Shown piece by piece: positions 7,994 to 15,491 of a DNA stretch of 64,000 nt; the first letter of the stretch is position 1, and each line of letters begins with the position of its first letter. The stretch lies in contig NZ_CP094466.1 of assembly GCF_023347255.1 (NCBI RefSeq), forward strand, positions 2,108,001-2,172,000, in the 5' to 3' direction. This DNA comes from Faecalibacterium sp. I4-3-84 (GTDB lineage Bacteria; Bacillota; Clostridia; Oscillospirales; Ruminococcaceae). Below the pieces are notes generated by a model. That model saw only the letters and a program-made list of their open reading frames with translations, was not told where the DNA came from and ran no database searches. The position numbers and the translations under genes are program-made.

Positions 7994-8795
7994 ACTGATT
8001 AAGTGCGAATTTTGGAAATTAAAGCGAAAAAGACTGTTGTATGCACTGATGTCATTGTCGTTATTTTTTCCGTTGATTTTGGCATATATGGCAAAGGCGG
8101 GAACTGGTGCAGATACAACAGAACACTATCTTCAAACCCGATTTGATTATGTCTATACAATGATGTTGGGATATGGTTTAGTTTTTTTGCTTCCATGTCT
8201 AATTGGTATCATTGCCGCTATTTTGTTTTTTATAGAAAGAGATTGTGATACTTCCAAAAACCTTAGAACAATTCCAGTTACAAATACACAACTCATTATG
8301 GCAAAAATTTCTATGCTCTTTATTTTCAGCGTTGCATTTTGTCTGATAAGCACATTGTCTGTTGCGTTGTTTTGTAAATTGTTTCATGTAGGAATGGTTT
8401 ACGGTATGACTTATAAGATATTTATGAGCCTTATTTTTGGAGTTCTTATCGTAGCAGCTTCTTTACCGATTGTATTTTTAATTATTTACTTTAACAAAAG
8501 TTTTTTACTTTCTATCCTGCTTGCTTTTTTTTATTCCATTTTTAACTGGGGCATACTGGGAACGATTGGGACATCTATAAGTGCTGCCAAAATTGCTTTC
8601 TTAAATTCTTTTCCGGTTATATGTGTTATGAACTGGACAAGCGGCTTAATGATGGATAATTTGCAAAAAGATAATCTTTTGCCGGAAGCCTATGCGATTG
8701 TACCAACTACTTTCCATACAATTTTTATTATGGCAATTACAGTTGTACTTTCTTTGTGGCTGATAATTCGCTTTTATAAAAAATGGACGAGGTAA
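7986..8795 (+). CDS. ABC transporter permease (MutE/EpiE-like), first
   Basis: 269-aa membrane protein using a TTG start at 7986 (AGGAGGCGAAGG before it), overlapping the ATPase stop by 8 bp. It begins MLKLIKCEFWKLKRKR, the short amphipathic basic N-terminus typical of lantibiotic-immunity permeases, followed by six hydrophobic segments. It pairs with the next permease and the ATPase (FEG-type arrangement). Strongly AT-rich compared with the chromosomal backbone. Confidence 0.85.
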   Translation: MLKLIKCEFWKLKRKRLLYALMSLSLFFPLILAYMAKAGTGADTTEHYLQTRFDYVYTMMLGYGLVFLLPCLIGIIAAILFFIERDCDTSKNLRTIPVTNTQLIMAKISMLFIFSVAFCLISTLSVALFCKLFHVGMVYGMTYKIFMSLIFGVLIVAASLPIVFLIIYFNKSFLLSILLAFFYSIFNWGILGTIGTSISAAKIAFLNSFPVICVMNWTSGLMMDNLQKDNLLPEAYAIVPTTFHTIFIMAITVVLSLWLIIRFYKKWTR

Positions 8796-8800
8796 AAGAT

Positions 8801-9574
8801 ATGAGAAATATAATAAAAACTGAATTTTTAAAATTAAAACGATATTCTGTAATAAAAGCCGGAATTATTATGACAACACTTTCTCCGTTGCTGTCACTGT
8901 TTTATTCCACAGCCAACGGTGGACCGACATGGACGTTTGACTATTTTATGCAACAGGTTATGATTAGTAATTGTACCTTATTTTTTCCGATTATTATTGC
9001 ACTGATTGCAGGTTATATCATAACAAGGGAATATACAGACGATACTATGAAGAATATATTAACAATTCCTATTCCATATAAACAGTTACTTTCTGGAAAA
9101 TTACTTATTCTATTGCTGTTGACAATCAGCTTTAGTCTTATAGGTTGTGTGATAGCATTAGTAATCAATATTATTGTCGGATTTCCGGGAGTTCATTTTG
9201 GCAATCTACTCAATATGTTTATTCGTGTTACTGGGGCGAATATAGGAATTTATATTTCAGTCTTGCCGATTATTCTGATATTCTGTTGTTCGGCAAATAA
9301 TTTTTTGGGTGGAGTTGCACTAGCTTTTGTGTATGGATATTTTGGAACTTTTGAAGGAACACTGTTAAATTATTATCCGATTAAAGCAAGCATGATTTTA
9401 GTAGACCCTACTTGTGGTGCGGAATATGGTTATACTTATCACATTTTCCCCGCTTTCATTACAATAGTTTTGACTTTCTTGATTTCTATGATTATTCTTG
9501 CAAATAAAAAGAAAGAACCCGGTACATTGACTGTTGGTAAGAAGAAAAAAGCAGTTAGAAAAAAAGGTTGGTAA
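8801..9574 (+). CDS. ABC transporter permease (MutG/EpiG-like), second
   Basis: 257-aa membrane protein. I choose ATG 8801 (GAGG at 8789-8792, spacing 8) over ATG 8783, which lies inside the previous gene. It starts MRNIIKTEFLKLKRYSVIKAG, has six hydrophobic segments and ends in a Lys-rich tail (GKKKKAVRKKGW). Same family as its neighbour; the two would form a heterodimeric membrane unit for the ATPase. Substrate likely a cationic peptide, by family inference only. Confidence 0.85.
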   Translation: MRNIIKTEFLKLKRYSVIKAGIIMTTLSPLLSLFYSTANGGPTWTFDYFMQQVMISNCTLFFPIIIALIAGYIITREYTDDTMKNILTIPIPYKQLLSGKLLILLLLTISFSLIGCVIALVINIIVGFPGVHFGNLLNMFIRVTGANIGIYISVLPIILIFCCSANNFLGGVALAFVYGYFGTFEGTLLNYYPIKASMILVDPTCGAEYGYTYHIFPAFITIVLTFLISMIILANKKKEPGTLTVGKKKKAVRKKGW

Positions 9575-9635
9575 ATACCAAAAAGATTGAACCGAAAATA
9601 TGTATCATCTATTTAATAATTATGGAGGTAAAGAT

Positions 9636-9812
9636 ATGATGTATAGGACAGAATTATTAGAAGAAATTACTATTGAAAATGCGACAGTGAAAATCAATGC
9701 CAAAATAGAGGAAATGGAAAAGGAAAGCTATCGCCTTGTCACAATGTCATTTTGGGGAACCGAAAGGGCTGTATTGGTTTTCAAAAAAGGATTAAAGGGC
9801 AGTTTGCTTTAA
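9636..9812 (+). CDS. Small unknown protein of the ABC operon
   Basis: 58-aa acidic-then-basic protein from ATG 9636 (GGAGGT at 9624-9629). No signal or membrane segment; MMYRTELLEEITIENATVKINAKIEEMEKESYRLVTMSF suggests a beta-hairpin plus helix. Lies 61 bp after the second permease and is read in the same direction. Not recognised. Confidence 0.55.
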   Translation: MMYRTELLEEITIENATVKINAKIEEMEKESYRLVTMSFWGTERAVLVFKKGLKGSLL

Positions 9813-9870
9813 TATGTAGCTATCTAAATAGAAAATTACTCATTCTAAATTAACATCGGAGGTATAACTT

Positions 9871-10128
9871 ATGGAAAAGGAAACAACAGGAACTGTAATT
9901 TCAGTTACAAAACAATGGTGGTTAAAAGTAAATCGTAAACCTGTCCGTACCCATGCTATGGATGGTGCAGCTTTTCCACATATTATCAAGGTCAAATACA
10001 CGATAGGCGTCAAAGATTACACCTGCCAAAAATGGATTGGCGCAGGAAACAAAATTCCTGACAAGGGAACAACGATTAAAGTTATCTATTGTGAAGATAA
10101 ACCATCAAAAGCAAGAATTGAACTCTGA
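9871..10128 (+). CDS. Small conserved-looking cargo protein
   Basis: 85-aa protein with GGAGG ahead of ATG 9871. Beta-rich composition (VISVTKQWWLKVN, IIKVKYTIGVKDYTCQKWIGAG, TTIKVIYCEDKPSKARIEL) and the Y-C-E-D-K-P-S-K-A-R ending resemble DUF3592-like domains without membrane helices. Last gene of the ABC/cargo unit. Function unknown. Confidence 0.6.
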   Translation: MEKETTGTVISVTKQWWLKVNRKPVRTHAMDGAAFPHIIKVKYTIGVKDYTCQKWIGAGNKIPDKGTTIKVIYCEDKPSKARIEL

Positions 10129-10240
10129 TTCAAATAGCTTGATATGGTAGGTTTTATTCGGTGTGGAGTAACAAGTTTTGGTAATTTGGATTCCTCACTA
10201 CTGAAAAAATAGTGTCTTTTATGCACACTTCCTAATTCTA

Positions 10241-10340
10241 CGCTACGACAGCAAAAGAAAAAAAGCCGTCGTAGCGCAGACATATTTTCACGCGCATTTG
10301 AAGCGGTGGCTTTAATTTTTAGAGCCGCCGCTTCTTTTTG
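10241..10340 (+). terminator. Two hairpins ending the cargo unit
   Basis: First hairpin: GCTACGAC (10242-10249) / GTCGTAGC (10268-10275) around an A-rich loop. Second: GAAGCGGTGGCT (10300-10311) / AGCCGCCGCTTC (10323-10334) followed by TTTTTG, a classical intrinsic terminator. The rest of 10129-10384 shows no gene. Confidence 0.7.
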
Positions 10341-10384
10341 TCTACTGCTAACATAAATTAGCGGCATTTAGGAGGGCTGCCGCT

Positions 10385-10444
10385 ATGGGGATTTCTTTGT
10401 TGCTATACAGCATACATAGGTTACATTCATTAAAAAAAGTATAG
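10385..10444 (+). CDS. Possible 19-aa micro-ORF
   Basis: ATG 10385 preceded by AGGAGG (10371-10376, spacing 8) opens a 19-codon frame, MGISLLLYSIHRLHSLKKV. It could be a small membrane peptide or a leader for the sigma-like gene 230 bp downstream. Only the strong ribosome site supports it. The interval 10445-10670 holds no other feature I can support. Confidence 0.3.
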   Translation: MGISLLLYSIHRLHSLKKV

Positions 10445-10670
10445 CTCCCCCACCGGACAAGTCCGACTATACAGATGAACTATCAAATCAATTAAATACT
10501 GCTGTTATTTCCTATGCGTCGGTCTGCGCCTTGCAGATGGGCGCATTTTGCATTTTACAGAAGATTTTTCAAAGAAATTTTCGCTTTCGTCCGGCGTTTA
10601 AAAAAGTCGTCTGTATTATCCCGCGAAAAGGGGAGGTACTACCGCCTTTCGGCAGAAAGGAGGTGATTAC

Positions 10671-11111
10671 ATGGAACCTAATCGCAGAGAATTTCAGAAG
10701 CAATGTGTCTTTCAAAGTTTCTGTAAACGGGTGCTACACAACGAAGCCTGTAACGCCCATGATGAAATCCGGCGACGCAGGAAACGGGAAGTTTCTTTTT
10801 GTGACCTTGCCTTGCATGAGGAACGGCAGCTTTACACTACGGATAAATATTTTCAAGCTGAAACAGCCGAGCCGACTTATCAAATGGCAGGAAAAGAAAT
10901 AACCCCGAAGTTATTGCTTGAAGCAATACGCACCCTGCCGGAAGAAAAGAGAACTGCTATACTTCTGTACTATTTCGAGGGCATGACTGACGTGGAAATC
11001 GGAAAAATGTTCAATACGTCGCGCAGCACGATACAGTACAGACGGACAAGCTCTTTTGAACTGTTAAAGAAATATTTGGAGGAACACGCTGATGAATGGA
11101 ACGAATGGTAA
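10671..11111 (+). CDS. Sigma-70-like factor of Tn916-type elements
   Basis: 146-aa protein after an AAAGGAGGTGATT ribosome site. The C-terminal half (about 75-140) is a sigma region 4-like helix-turn-helix: LLEAIRTLPEEKRTAILLYYFEGMTDVEIGKMFNTSRSTIQYRRTSS. The N-terminal half is Cys/His/Arg-rich. It corresponds to the orf7-type sigma-like proteins next to the excision genes in Tn916-family elements. Overlaps the next gene by 20 bp. Confidence 0.8.
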   Translation: MEPNRREFQKQCVFQSFCKRVLHNEACNAHDEIRRRRKREVSFCDLALHEERQLYTTDKYFQAETAEPTYQMAGKEITPKLLLEAIRTLPEEKRTAILLYYFEGMTDVEIGKMFNTSRSTIQYRRTSSFELLKKYLEEHADEWNEW

Positions 11112-11349
11112 TCAAAACGACTACCCGGAAAATGCCCTTGTTCCCTATCCCGTTATTTTGGCGGCGAGCAAAGGCGACCCGGACGCTATGAAAATGGTCT
11201 TGCAGCATTTCAGCGGCTACATAGCAAGTCTTTCCATGCGGAAGCTCTACGACGAGCGCGGCAATGTCTATTATGGCGTTGACGAGGATATTCGGGAACG
11301 GCTGCAAGCAAGACTGATGAGGGCTATCCTCACTTTTCGGGCTGAATAA
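11092..11349 (+). CDS. Conjugative-element helix-turn-helix protein (orf8-like)
   Basis: 85-aa protein with the core VPYPVILAASKGDPDAMKMVLQHFSGYIASLSMRK, the helix-turn-helix 'conjugative transposon' domain found as a partner of the sigma-like protein in Tn916-type regulation modules. Start overlaps the sigma gene by 20 bp, so translation is coupled. Intact in length for the family. Confidence 0.75.
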   Translation: MNGTNGNQNDYPENALVPYPVILAASKGDPDAMKMVLQHFSGYIASLSMRKLYDERGNVYYGVDEDIRERLQARLMRAILTFRAE

Positions 11350-11769
11350 CCTACGCGATATTGGAACGCTTCTTTCCCCTTTTCCGTTCCATACCGCAAG
11401 ACAGCCCCCTGCTCTTTGATAAAGAAAGCGGCGCAATAGAACGGCGACGCAGCATAAGGCAAATCGGATACGTTCCTTTTGTGCCGAGCCATGCGGCGGG
11501 TACGCCATGACCTTTCTCTTAACAGAAAAGCGAGCGAGAAATACCACACCGTAAAGCAGGGATAGCAGCCTGCGGGCGATAACGCACAGAATACATAATG
11601 ATACTTCCTTACAGCCATAGTCCGAGCGTTAGAAGCGTCGCAGGCAATGGGTAGGGCTTCGGCAGACCGCCGGAGGGGTGCAAGTCCCATGAGGTTACGC
11701 TAATAGCCGTCCGATTAAAGCCTATGTTACAGATTGATTTTTGACCCATTAAGAAAGGGGGACGACAAA
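11350..11769. other. Non-coding spacer before xis
   Basis: 420 bp without a supportable gene. A block at about 11640-11705 reads GCAATGGGTAGGGC...GGAGGGGTGCAAGTCCC and is locally GC-rich with self-complementary pieces; it may be a structured leader RNA for xis-int but I cannot assign it. Confidence 0.4.
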
Positions 11770-11973
11770 TTGAACAATAACGACGTGCCGATTTGGGAAA
11801 AGTACACTCTTACCATAGAAGAAGCAGCAAAATATTTCCGTATCGGAGAAAGCAAGCTGCGGAAACTGGCAGAAGAAAATCCCGTCCCGGACTGGGTAAT
11901 GATGAACGGAAACCGTATTCAGATTAAGCGTAAGCAGTTTGAAAAAATGATTGATACGGTGGACGCAATCTAA
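11770..11973 (+). CDS. xis: Excisionase (Tn916 Xis family)
   Basis: 67-aa protein from TTG 11770 (AAGAAAGGGGG upstream, spacing about 8). [32 protein letters not shown] and [23 protein letters not shown] match the Tn916 excisionase family along the whole length. Xis bends DNA at the element ends and steers the integrase toward excision. An upstream in-frame TTG at 11734 is less well placed. Integrase follows 79 bp later. Confidence 0.88.
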   Translation: MNNNDVPIWEKYTLTIEEAAKYFRIGESKLRKLAEENPVPDWVMMNGNRIQIKRKQFEKMIDTVDAI

Positions 11974-12052
11974 TAGTGAAATCGAGCCTTGAATGTGGTA
12001 CAATGTAGTCAAGCATATCAAGGCTCTTTCCATTATGGAAAGGAGCATAACG

Positions 12053-13246
12053 ATGTCGGAAAAAAGACGGGATAATAAAAATCGTATTCTCCGCACCGGA
12101 GAGAGCCAGAGAAAAGACGGGAGATATGCCTACAAATATATAGATACCTTTGGGAAACCGCAGTTTGTTTATTCTTGGAAGTTAGTGCCTACGGACAAAA
12201 CCCCGGCAGGAAAGCGCGACGATATAGCGTTGAGGGAAAAAGAGAAAGAAATCCAAAAAGACCTTGACGACGGTATCGACCATATCGGAAAGAAAATGAC
12301 GGTCTGCCAACTCTACGCAAAGCAGATACGCCACCGGGCAAATGTGCGGCATGGTACAAAGCAGGGGTGAAAACAGCTCATGCGGATTTTGCAGGAGGAT
12401 AAACTTGGAGCCTGCCGGATTGAAAATGTGAAGCTCTCCGACGCAAAGGAATGGGCGTTACGCATGAAAGAAAAAGGTTACGGCTTCAAGACTATCAACA
12501 ACCACAAGCGTTCCTTAAAGGCTGCCTTTTACACAGCCATACAGGACGATTGTATTCGTAAAAATCCATTTGACTTCCAGTTGAACACAGTCCTTGAAGA
12601 TGATACGGAACCAAAGGAACCTCTATCCCCTACGCAGGAAGCGGCTTTTCTGTCCTTTGTACAGCATGATAAAGTCTATCAGAAATACTACGACGAGATT
12701 ATCATACTGTTAGGGACAGGGCTTCGCATTTCGGAACTCTGCGGACTGACGGAAGCTGACATTGACTTAGACAAACAGCTTATCAATGTAGACCACCAAC
12801 TTTTGAAGATTGCAGATGTGGGCTACTATGTGGAAACGCCTAAGACGAAAAGCGGCAACCGGGTTATTCCTATGAGTGAAAAAGTGTTGGAAGCATTTCA
12901 ACGGGTGCTAAATAAACGGAAATATGTACAGCCTGTTATTTTAGAGGGCTACACAAAATTTCTGTTCCTTAACCGGAACGGCTTGCCAAAAGTGGCAGTC
13001 AACTATGAAAGTATGTTCCGGGGGCTTGTAAGGAAATACAACAAAACGCAAAAGGTCGCATTGCCAAAGGTAATGACACCGCACACCTTACGCCACACAT
13101 TCTGCACCACGTTAGCAAATGCGGGAATGAACCCTAAAGCATTGCAATACATCATGGGACATTCCAACATCAATATGACGCTGAACTATTACGCACACAC
13201 AACTTCCGAAACGTCAATAACCGAAATGAAGCGGCTGATTGCATAG
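12053..13246 (+). pseudogene. int: Tn916-type tyrosine integrase with an in-frame stop
   Basis: The reading frame from ATG 12053 covers a full-length Tn916-family integrase (397 codons) broken only by TGA at 12368-12370, where relatives have Arg; CGA to TGA is a single transition. The N-terminal arm-binding domain (MSEKRRDNKNRILRTGESQRKDGRYAYKYID) ends before the stop. The catalytic part is complete: Arg in GTGLRISELCG, Lys in TPKTKSGNR, HTLRHTF (His-x-x-Arg), GHSNI, and the nucleophile region LNYYAHT. ATG 12380 restarts the same frame 9 bp after the stop but has only a weak ribosome site. Element mobility is probably lost or greatly reduced. Confidence 0.85.
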
Positions 13247-13269
13247 TAGTAAATGGAGAATTTACTACT
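13245..13269 (+). terminator. Hairpin after integrase
   Basis: AGTAGTAAA (13245-13253) / TTTACTACT (13261-13269), starting inside the stop codon. No T-run directly after, so it may be an mRNA end or an integrase/Xis site. Confidence 0.4.
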
Positions 13270-13341
13270 CCACATACTACTTTTGAACACAAAAACATAC
13301 GGGGATATAAGAAGATTTGAGAGTATCTTCCACAATGAAAA

Positions 13342-13379
13342 ATGCCGGAAAAGCCTGTAACAATAGGCTATACCGGCAT
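13342..13379. repeat. Interrupted inverted repeat near the element's right end
   Basis: ATGCCGG (13342-13348) / CCGGCAT (13373-13379) with an inner GCCT / AGGC pair. It lies between the integrase and the serine-recombinase remnant, where the right attachment site should be. Confidence 0.45.
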
Positions 13380-13419
13380 ATAAGAACTTTTGAAAAGATA
13401 GTCAAAAATTACTTTGTGA

Positions 13420-13646
13420 TTTATTTTGAAAAACTATACGGGGTGATGAATGACGTAGAACGAAGAAGATTTATAGAAGCGCTGATTTCAGAAATACAAA
13501 TCTTTCCGGAGCGCCAGCCCAATGGACAGTGGCTTAAATCAATCAAATTCAAGCTACCAATCATTGGGGAAAATATGGAATTAAGTTTGGACAATGATAA
13601 GCATGTTGAGGTCGTGTGTTCGATGGTTAGATTCAAAAAGCATTGA
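13420..13646 (+). pseudogene. C-terminal remnant of a large serine recombinase
   Basis: The frame carries FEKLYGVMNDVERRRFIEALISEIQIFPERQPNGQWLKSIKFKLPI..., which matches the extreme C-terminus of zinc-ribbon large serine recombinases of clostridial elements. The catalytic and zinc-ribbon domains are absent; codons upstream of about 13420 are unrelated. It suggests the Tn916-like element inserted into, or recombined with, an older serine-recombinase element. Homology is from recall. Confidence 0.65.
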
Positions 13647-13790
13647 TCTAATGTGAAGTAGGGTGAACCGTTTTATGTATTCTGTTACACAGCGTATAAA
13701 AATGATCCAGCAATATGAAGGAAAATAAGAAGACCTGTGCAGTCTGGTGAAAAATAACAACACAAATAGCACAGAGAAAAGGAGCATCCC

Positions 13791-14306
13791 ATGAACGCAA
13801 ATATCAATTATGATGAGATCCCGGATACCAGTGCCGTGCAGGAGGATCTGCTTGCGGCGCTGAGCAGCCAGCATGTGACCGTGCACACGAATGAGGAGCC
13901 GGACTTCGACTACATGGAAAACGGGGATGTGGCTTTTGTGGTCAAGAACCCGCACAATGGTGAGAATTTGCTCATTGAGATGTGCGGCGAGTTCTCGCTC
14001 TTCTTCGGCCTGTGGCATGGGCAGTACAAGGCCGTGGAGTACGACTACGACCGCATGAAGAAGGACATTGCAGCCATTCTGGCGGGCAATGCCGGTGCGC
14101 TGAGCCTGTATGCCGACGGCAGGTGGCAGGGCAGTGCCCTCTGCCCGGAGAAGGTGTCTGCCGATGCCGACATGGAAAAGCTGCTGGAACGCTGCTGGCA
14201 AAAGCAGGAGCCAAAGGAAAAACTGCTGGCACAGGGCGGCAGGGTGGAACTGCTTTATTGGGACCCGGCGGAAAATAAGAGCTTTATGATTCCGGCAAAG
14301 AACTGA
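13791..14306 (+). CDS. Conserved hypothetical protein
   Basis: 171-aa acidic soluble protein with no signal or membrane segment; ribosome site GAAAAGGAG before ATG 13791. Segments such as FVVKNPHNGENLLIEMCGEFSLFFGLWHGQYKAVEYDYDRMKKDIAAIL suggest an alpha/beta fold. First gene of the GC-rich backbone to the right of the mobile region. It ends in a strong bidirectional terminator shared with the epimerase gene. I do not recognise a functional family. The interval 13647-13790 contains nothing else evident. Confidence 0.75.
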   Translation: MNANINYDEIPDTSAVQEDLLAALSSQHVTVHTNEEPDFDYMENGDVAFVVKNPHNGENLLIEMCGEFSLFFGLWHGQYKAVEYDYDRMKKDIAAILAGNAGALSLYADGRWQGSALCPEKVSADADMEKLLERCWQKQEPKEKLLAQGGRVELLYWDPAENKSFMIPAKN

Positions 14307-14307
14307 A

Positions 14308-14353
14308 TTATAACAAAAAGGACACACCACAACGGTGTGTCCTTTTTGTTATA
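14308..14353. terminator. Bidirectional intrinsic terminator
   Basis: Perfect 17-bp stem AACAAAAAGGACACACC / GGTGTGTCCTTTTTGTT (14312-14328 / 14334-14350) with T-runs on both strands, between converging genes. Confidence 0.95.
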
Positions 14354-14364
14354 GGATATGAAGC

Positions 14365-15246
14365 TTAAACCTTCTCGATGGTGATGCTCCAATCAGCGGT
14401 CATGGCCTCGTCCGGCTCCAGCACTTCGTGCTTGCCTTCCTCATTGACGCTGTTGGCCCAGCCGTTCCAGGGCTCCATGCACACAAAGCTCTCGGCATCC
14501 TGCTGCCACAGCACAGCGTGGTCGAAGCTGTCGTCGGCATCCACAGTCACCTTGTGGCCGTTGCCGCTGTCGGTGAGGGTCATGGGGAACTGCACGCCGG
14601 TCAGCAGGCGCACGCTGTTGTCAGCACCTTCCTTGCGGGTGAGGGTGATCTTTTCCGGGGCAGCGGGCTGCTCGCCCTTGGCGCTCTCGGAACAGGTGGC
14701 GCACTTGATATCGAAGTCCACATTCTCCAGCTTGGAAGCCTTGAAGTAGGGGTGGAAGCCAAAGCTGAAGGGCATGTTGGTGTCGCCCTCGTTGATCACG
14801 GTCATGTTGATGGCGGCAGTGTTGCCCTCGAGGTTATAGTTCATCAGCACGGTGAAATCGAAGGGATAGAGGAATTTGGTCAGCGGGGTGGACTCCAAAA
14901 TCAGGGTCACGCCGTCCGGGCCGACGCTTTCCACATCCCATGCGCACAGGTCGGCAAAGCCGTGGTTCTCCATGGGGTATGCCTTGCCGTCAAAGATGTG
15001 CACGCCGTTATCCGGCAGGCCGCAGTTGGGGAACAGCACCGGCACGCCGAAGCGGGGGCGGTTGCACTCGGAAAAATTGGGGTGGCGGGTCCAGATATAC
15101 TCCTCGCCGTTCAGGGAGAAGCCGGTGATCATGCCGCCGCGCTCCGGGGTGATGACCAGTTCGGTCTTTGCCTCAGCATCGGTGATAACGTACTGCTCAT
15201 AGCAGGCACCGTTTTCGGTGACATAACGGGTGGTGATCTGATTCAT
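14365..15246 (-). CDS. Aldose 1-epimerase family protein
   Basis: 293-aa soluble galactose-mutarotase-like enzyme that interconverts sugar anomers. Visible: GGMITGFSLNGEEYIWTRHPNF, RFGVPVLFPNCG, MENHGFADLCAWDV (His-Gly-Phe motif), SFGFHPYFKAS (His of the active site) and ending WSITIEKV. Its sequence is closer to the YeaD/LacX-like branch than to classic GalM. Start ATG 15246 is preceded by AAGGAGG, which itself lies in the end of the 54-aa membrane protein gene upstream. It may prepare sugars for the nearby hexuronate pathway; this is context only. Confidence 0.88.
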   Translation of the reverse strand: MNQITTRYVTENGACYEQYVITDAEAKTELVITPERGGMITGFSLNGEEYIWTRHPNFSECNRPRFGVPVLFPNCGLPDNGVHIFDGKAYPMENHGFADLCAWDVESVGPDGVTLILESTPLTKFLYPFDFTVLMNYNLEGNTAAINMTVINEGDTNMPFSFGFHPYFKASKLENVDFDIKCATCSESAKGEQPAAPEKITLTRKEGADNSVRLLTGVQFPMTLTDSGNGHKVTVDADDSFDHAVLWQQDAESFVCMEPWNGWANSVNEEGKHEVLEPDEAMTADWSITIEKV

Positions 15247-15249
15247 AGT

Positions 15250-15414
15250 TCAGTCCTCCTTATGTTTCTGGTTCTGTGCCAGTTTTTCAAAATAATAATC
15301 AATGCCATAGCGGATGAGATATTTTATGATCCTTGCAATAACGGCCACGATAGCGGCAAAAATGCCGCCGTAAAGCAGAAACGCATAGATCATCATGCGA
15401 GTGGTCATAGCCAT
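15250..15414 (-). CDS. 54-aa membrane protein
   Basis: Minus-strand frame from ATG 15414 (GGAAGGGAAG upstream) encoding MAMTTRMMIYAFLLYGGIFA..., one membrane helix (about residues 7-30) and a charged tail ending QNQKHKED. Its last codons contain the ribosome site of the epimerase gene (start 15246, 3 bp after this stop), so the two are almost certainly coupled. No family recognised. Confidence 0.6.
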   Translation of the reverse strand: MAMTTRMMIYAFLLYGGIFAAIVAVIARIIKYLIRYGIDYYFEKLAQNQKHKED

Positions 15415-15446
15415 AAAAACACTTCCCTTCCGTTTTCATGCACAAA

Positions 15447-15484
15447 GAGGCTGCCGTACAGCCAAAGTGCCATACAGCAGCCTC
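15447..15484 (-). terminator. Terminator-like hairpin after uxaA
   Basis: Read on the minus strand, GAGGCTGC / GCAGCCTC with inner GTA / TAC and GC / GC pairs, followed by TTTG. It lies between uxaA and the 54-aa gene. Confidence 0.65.
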
Positions 15485-15491
15485 GAAACGA

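Noticed and set aside
11640-11705. Group II intron or riboswitch fragment before xis
   Set aside because: GTGCAAGTCCC recalls group II intron domain I, but no further intron domains or reverse transcriptase are present.
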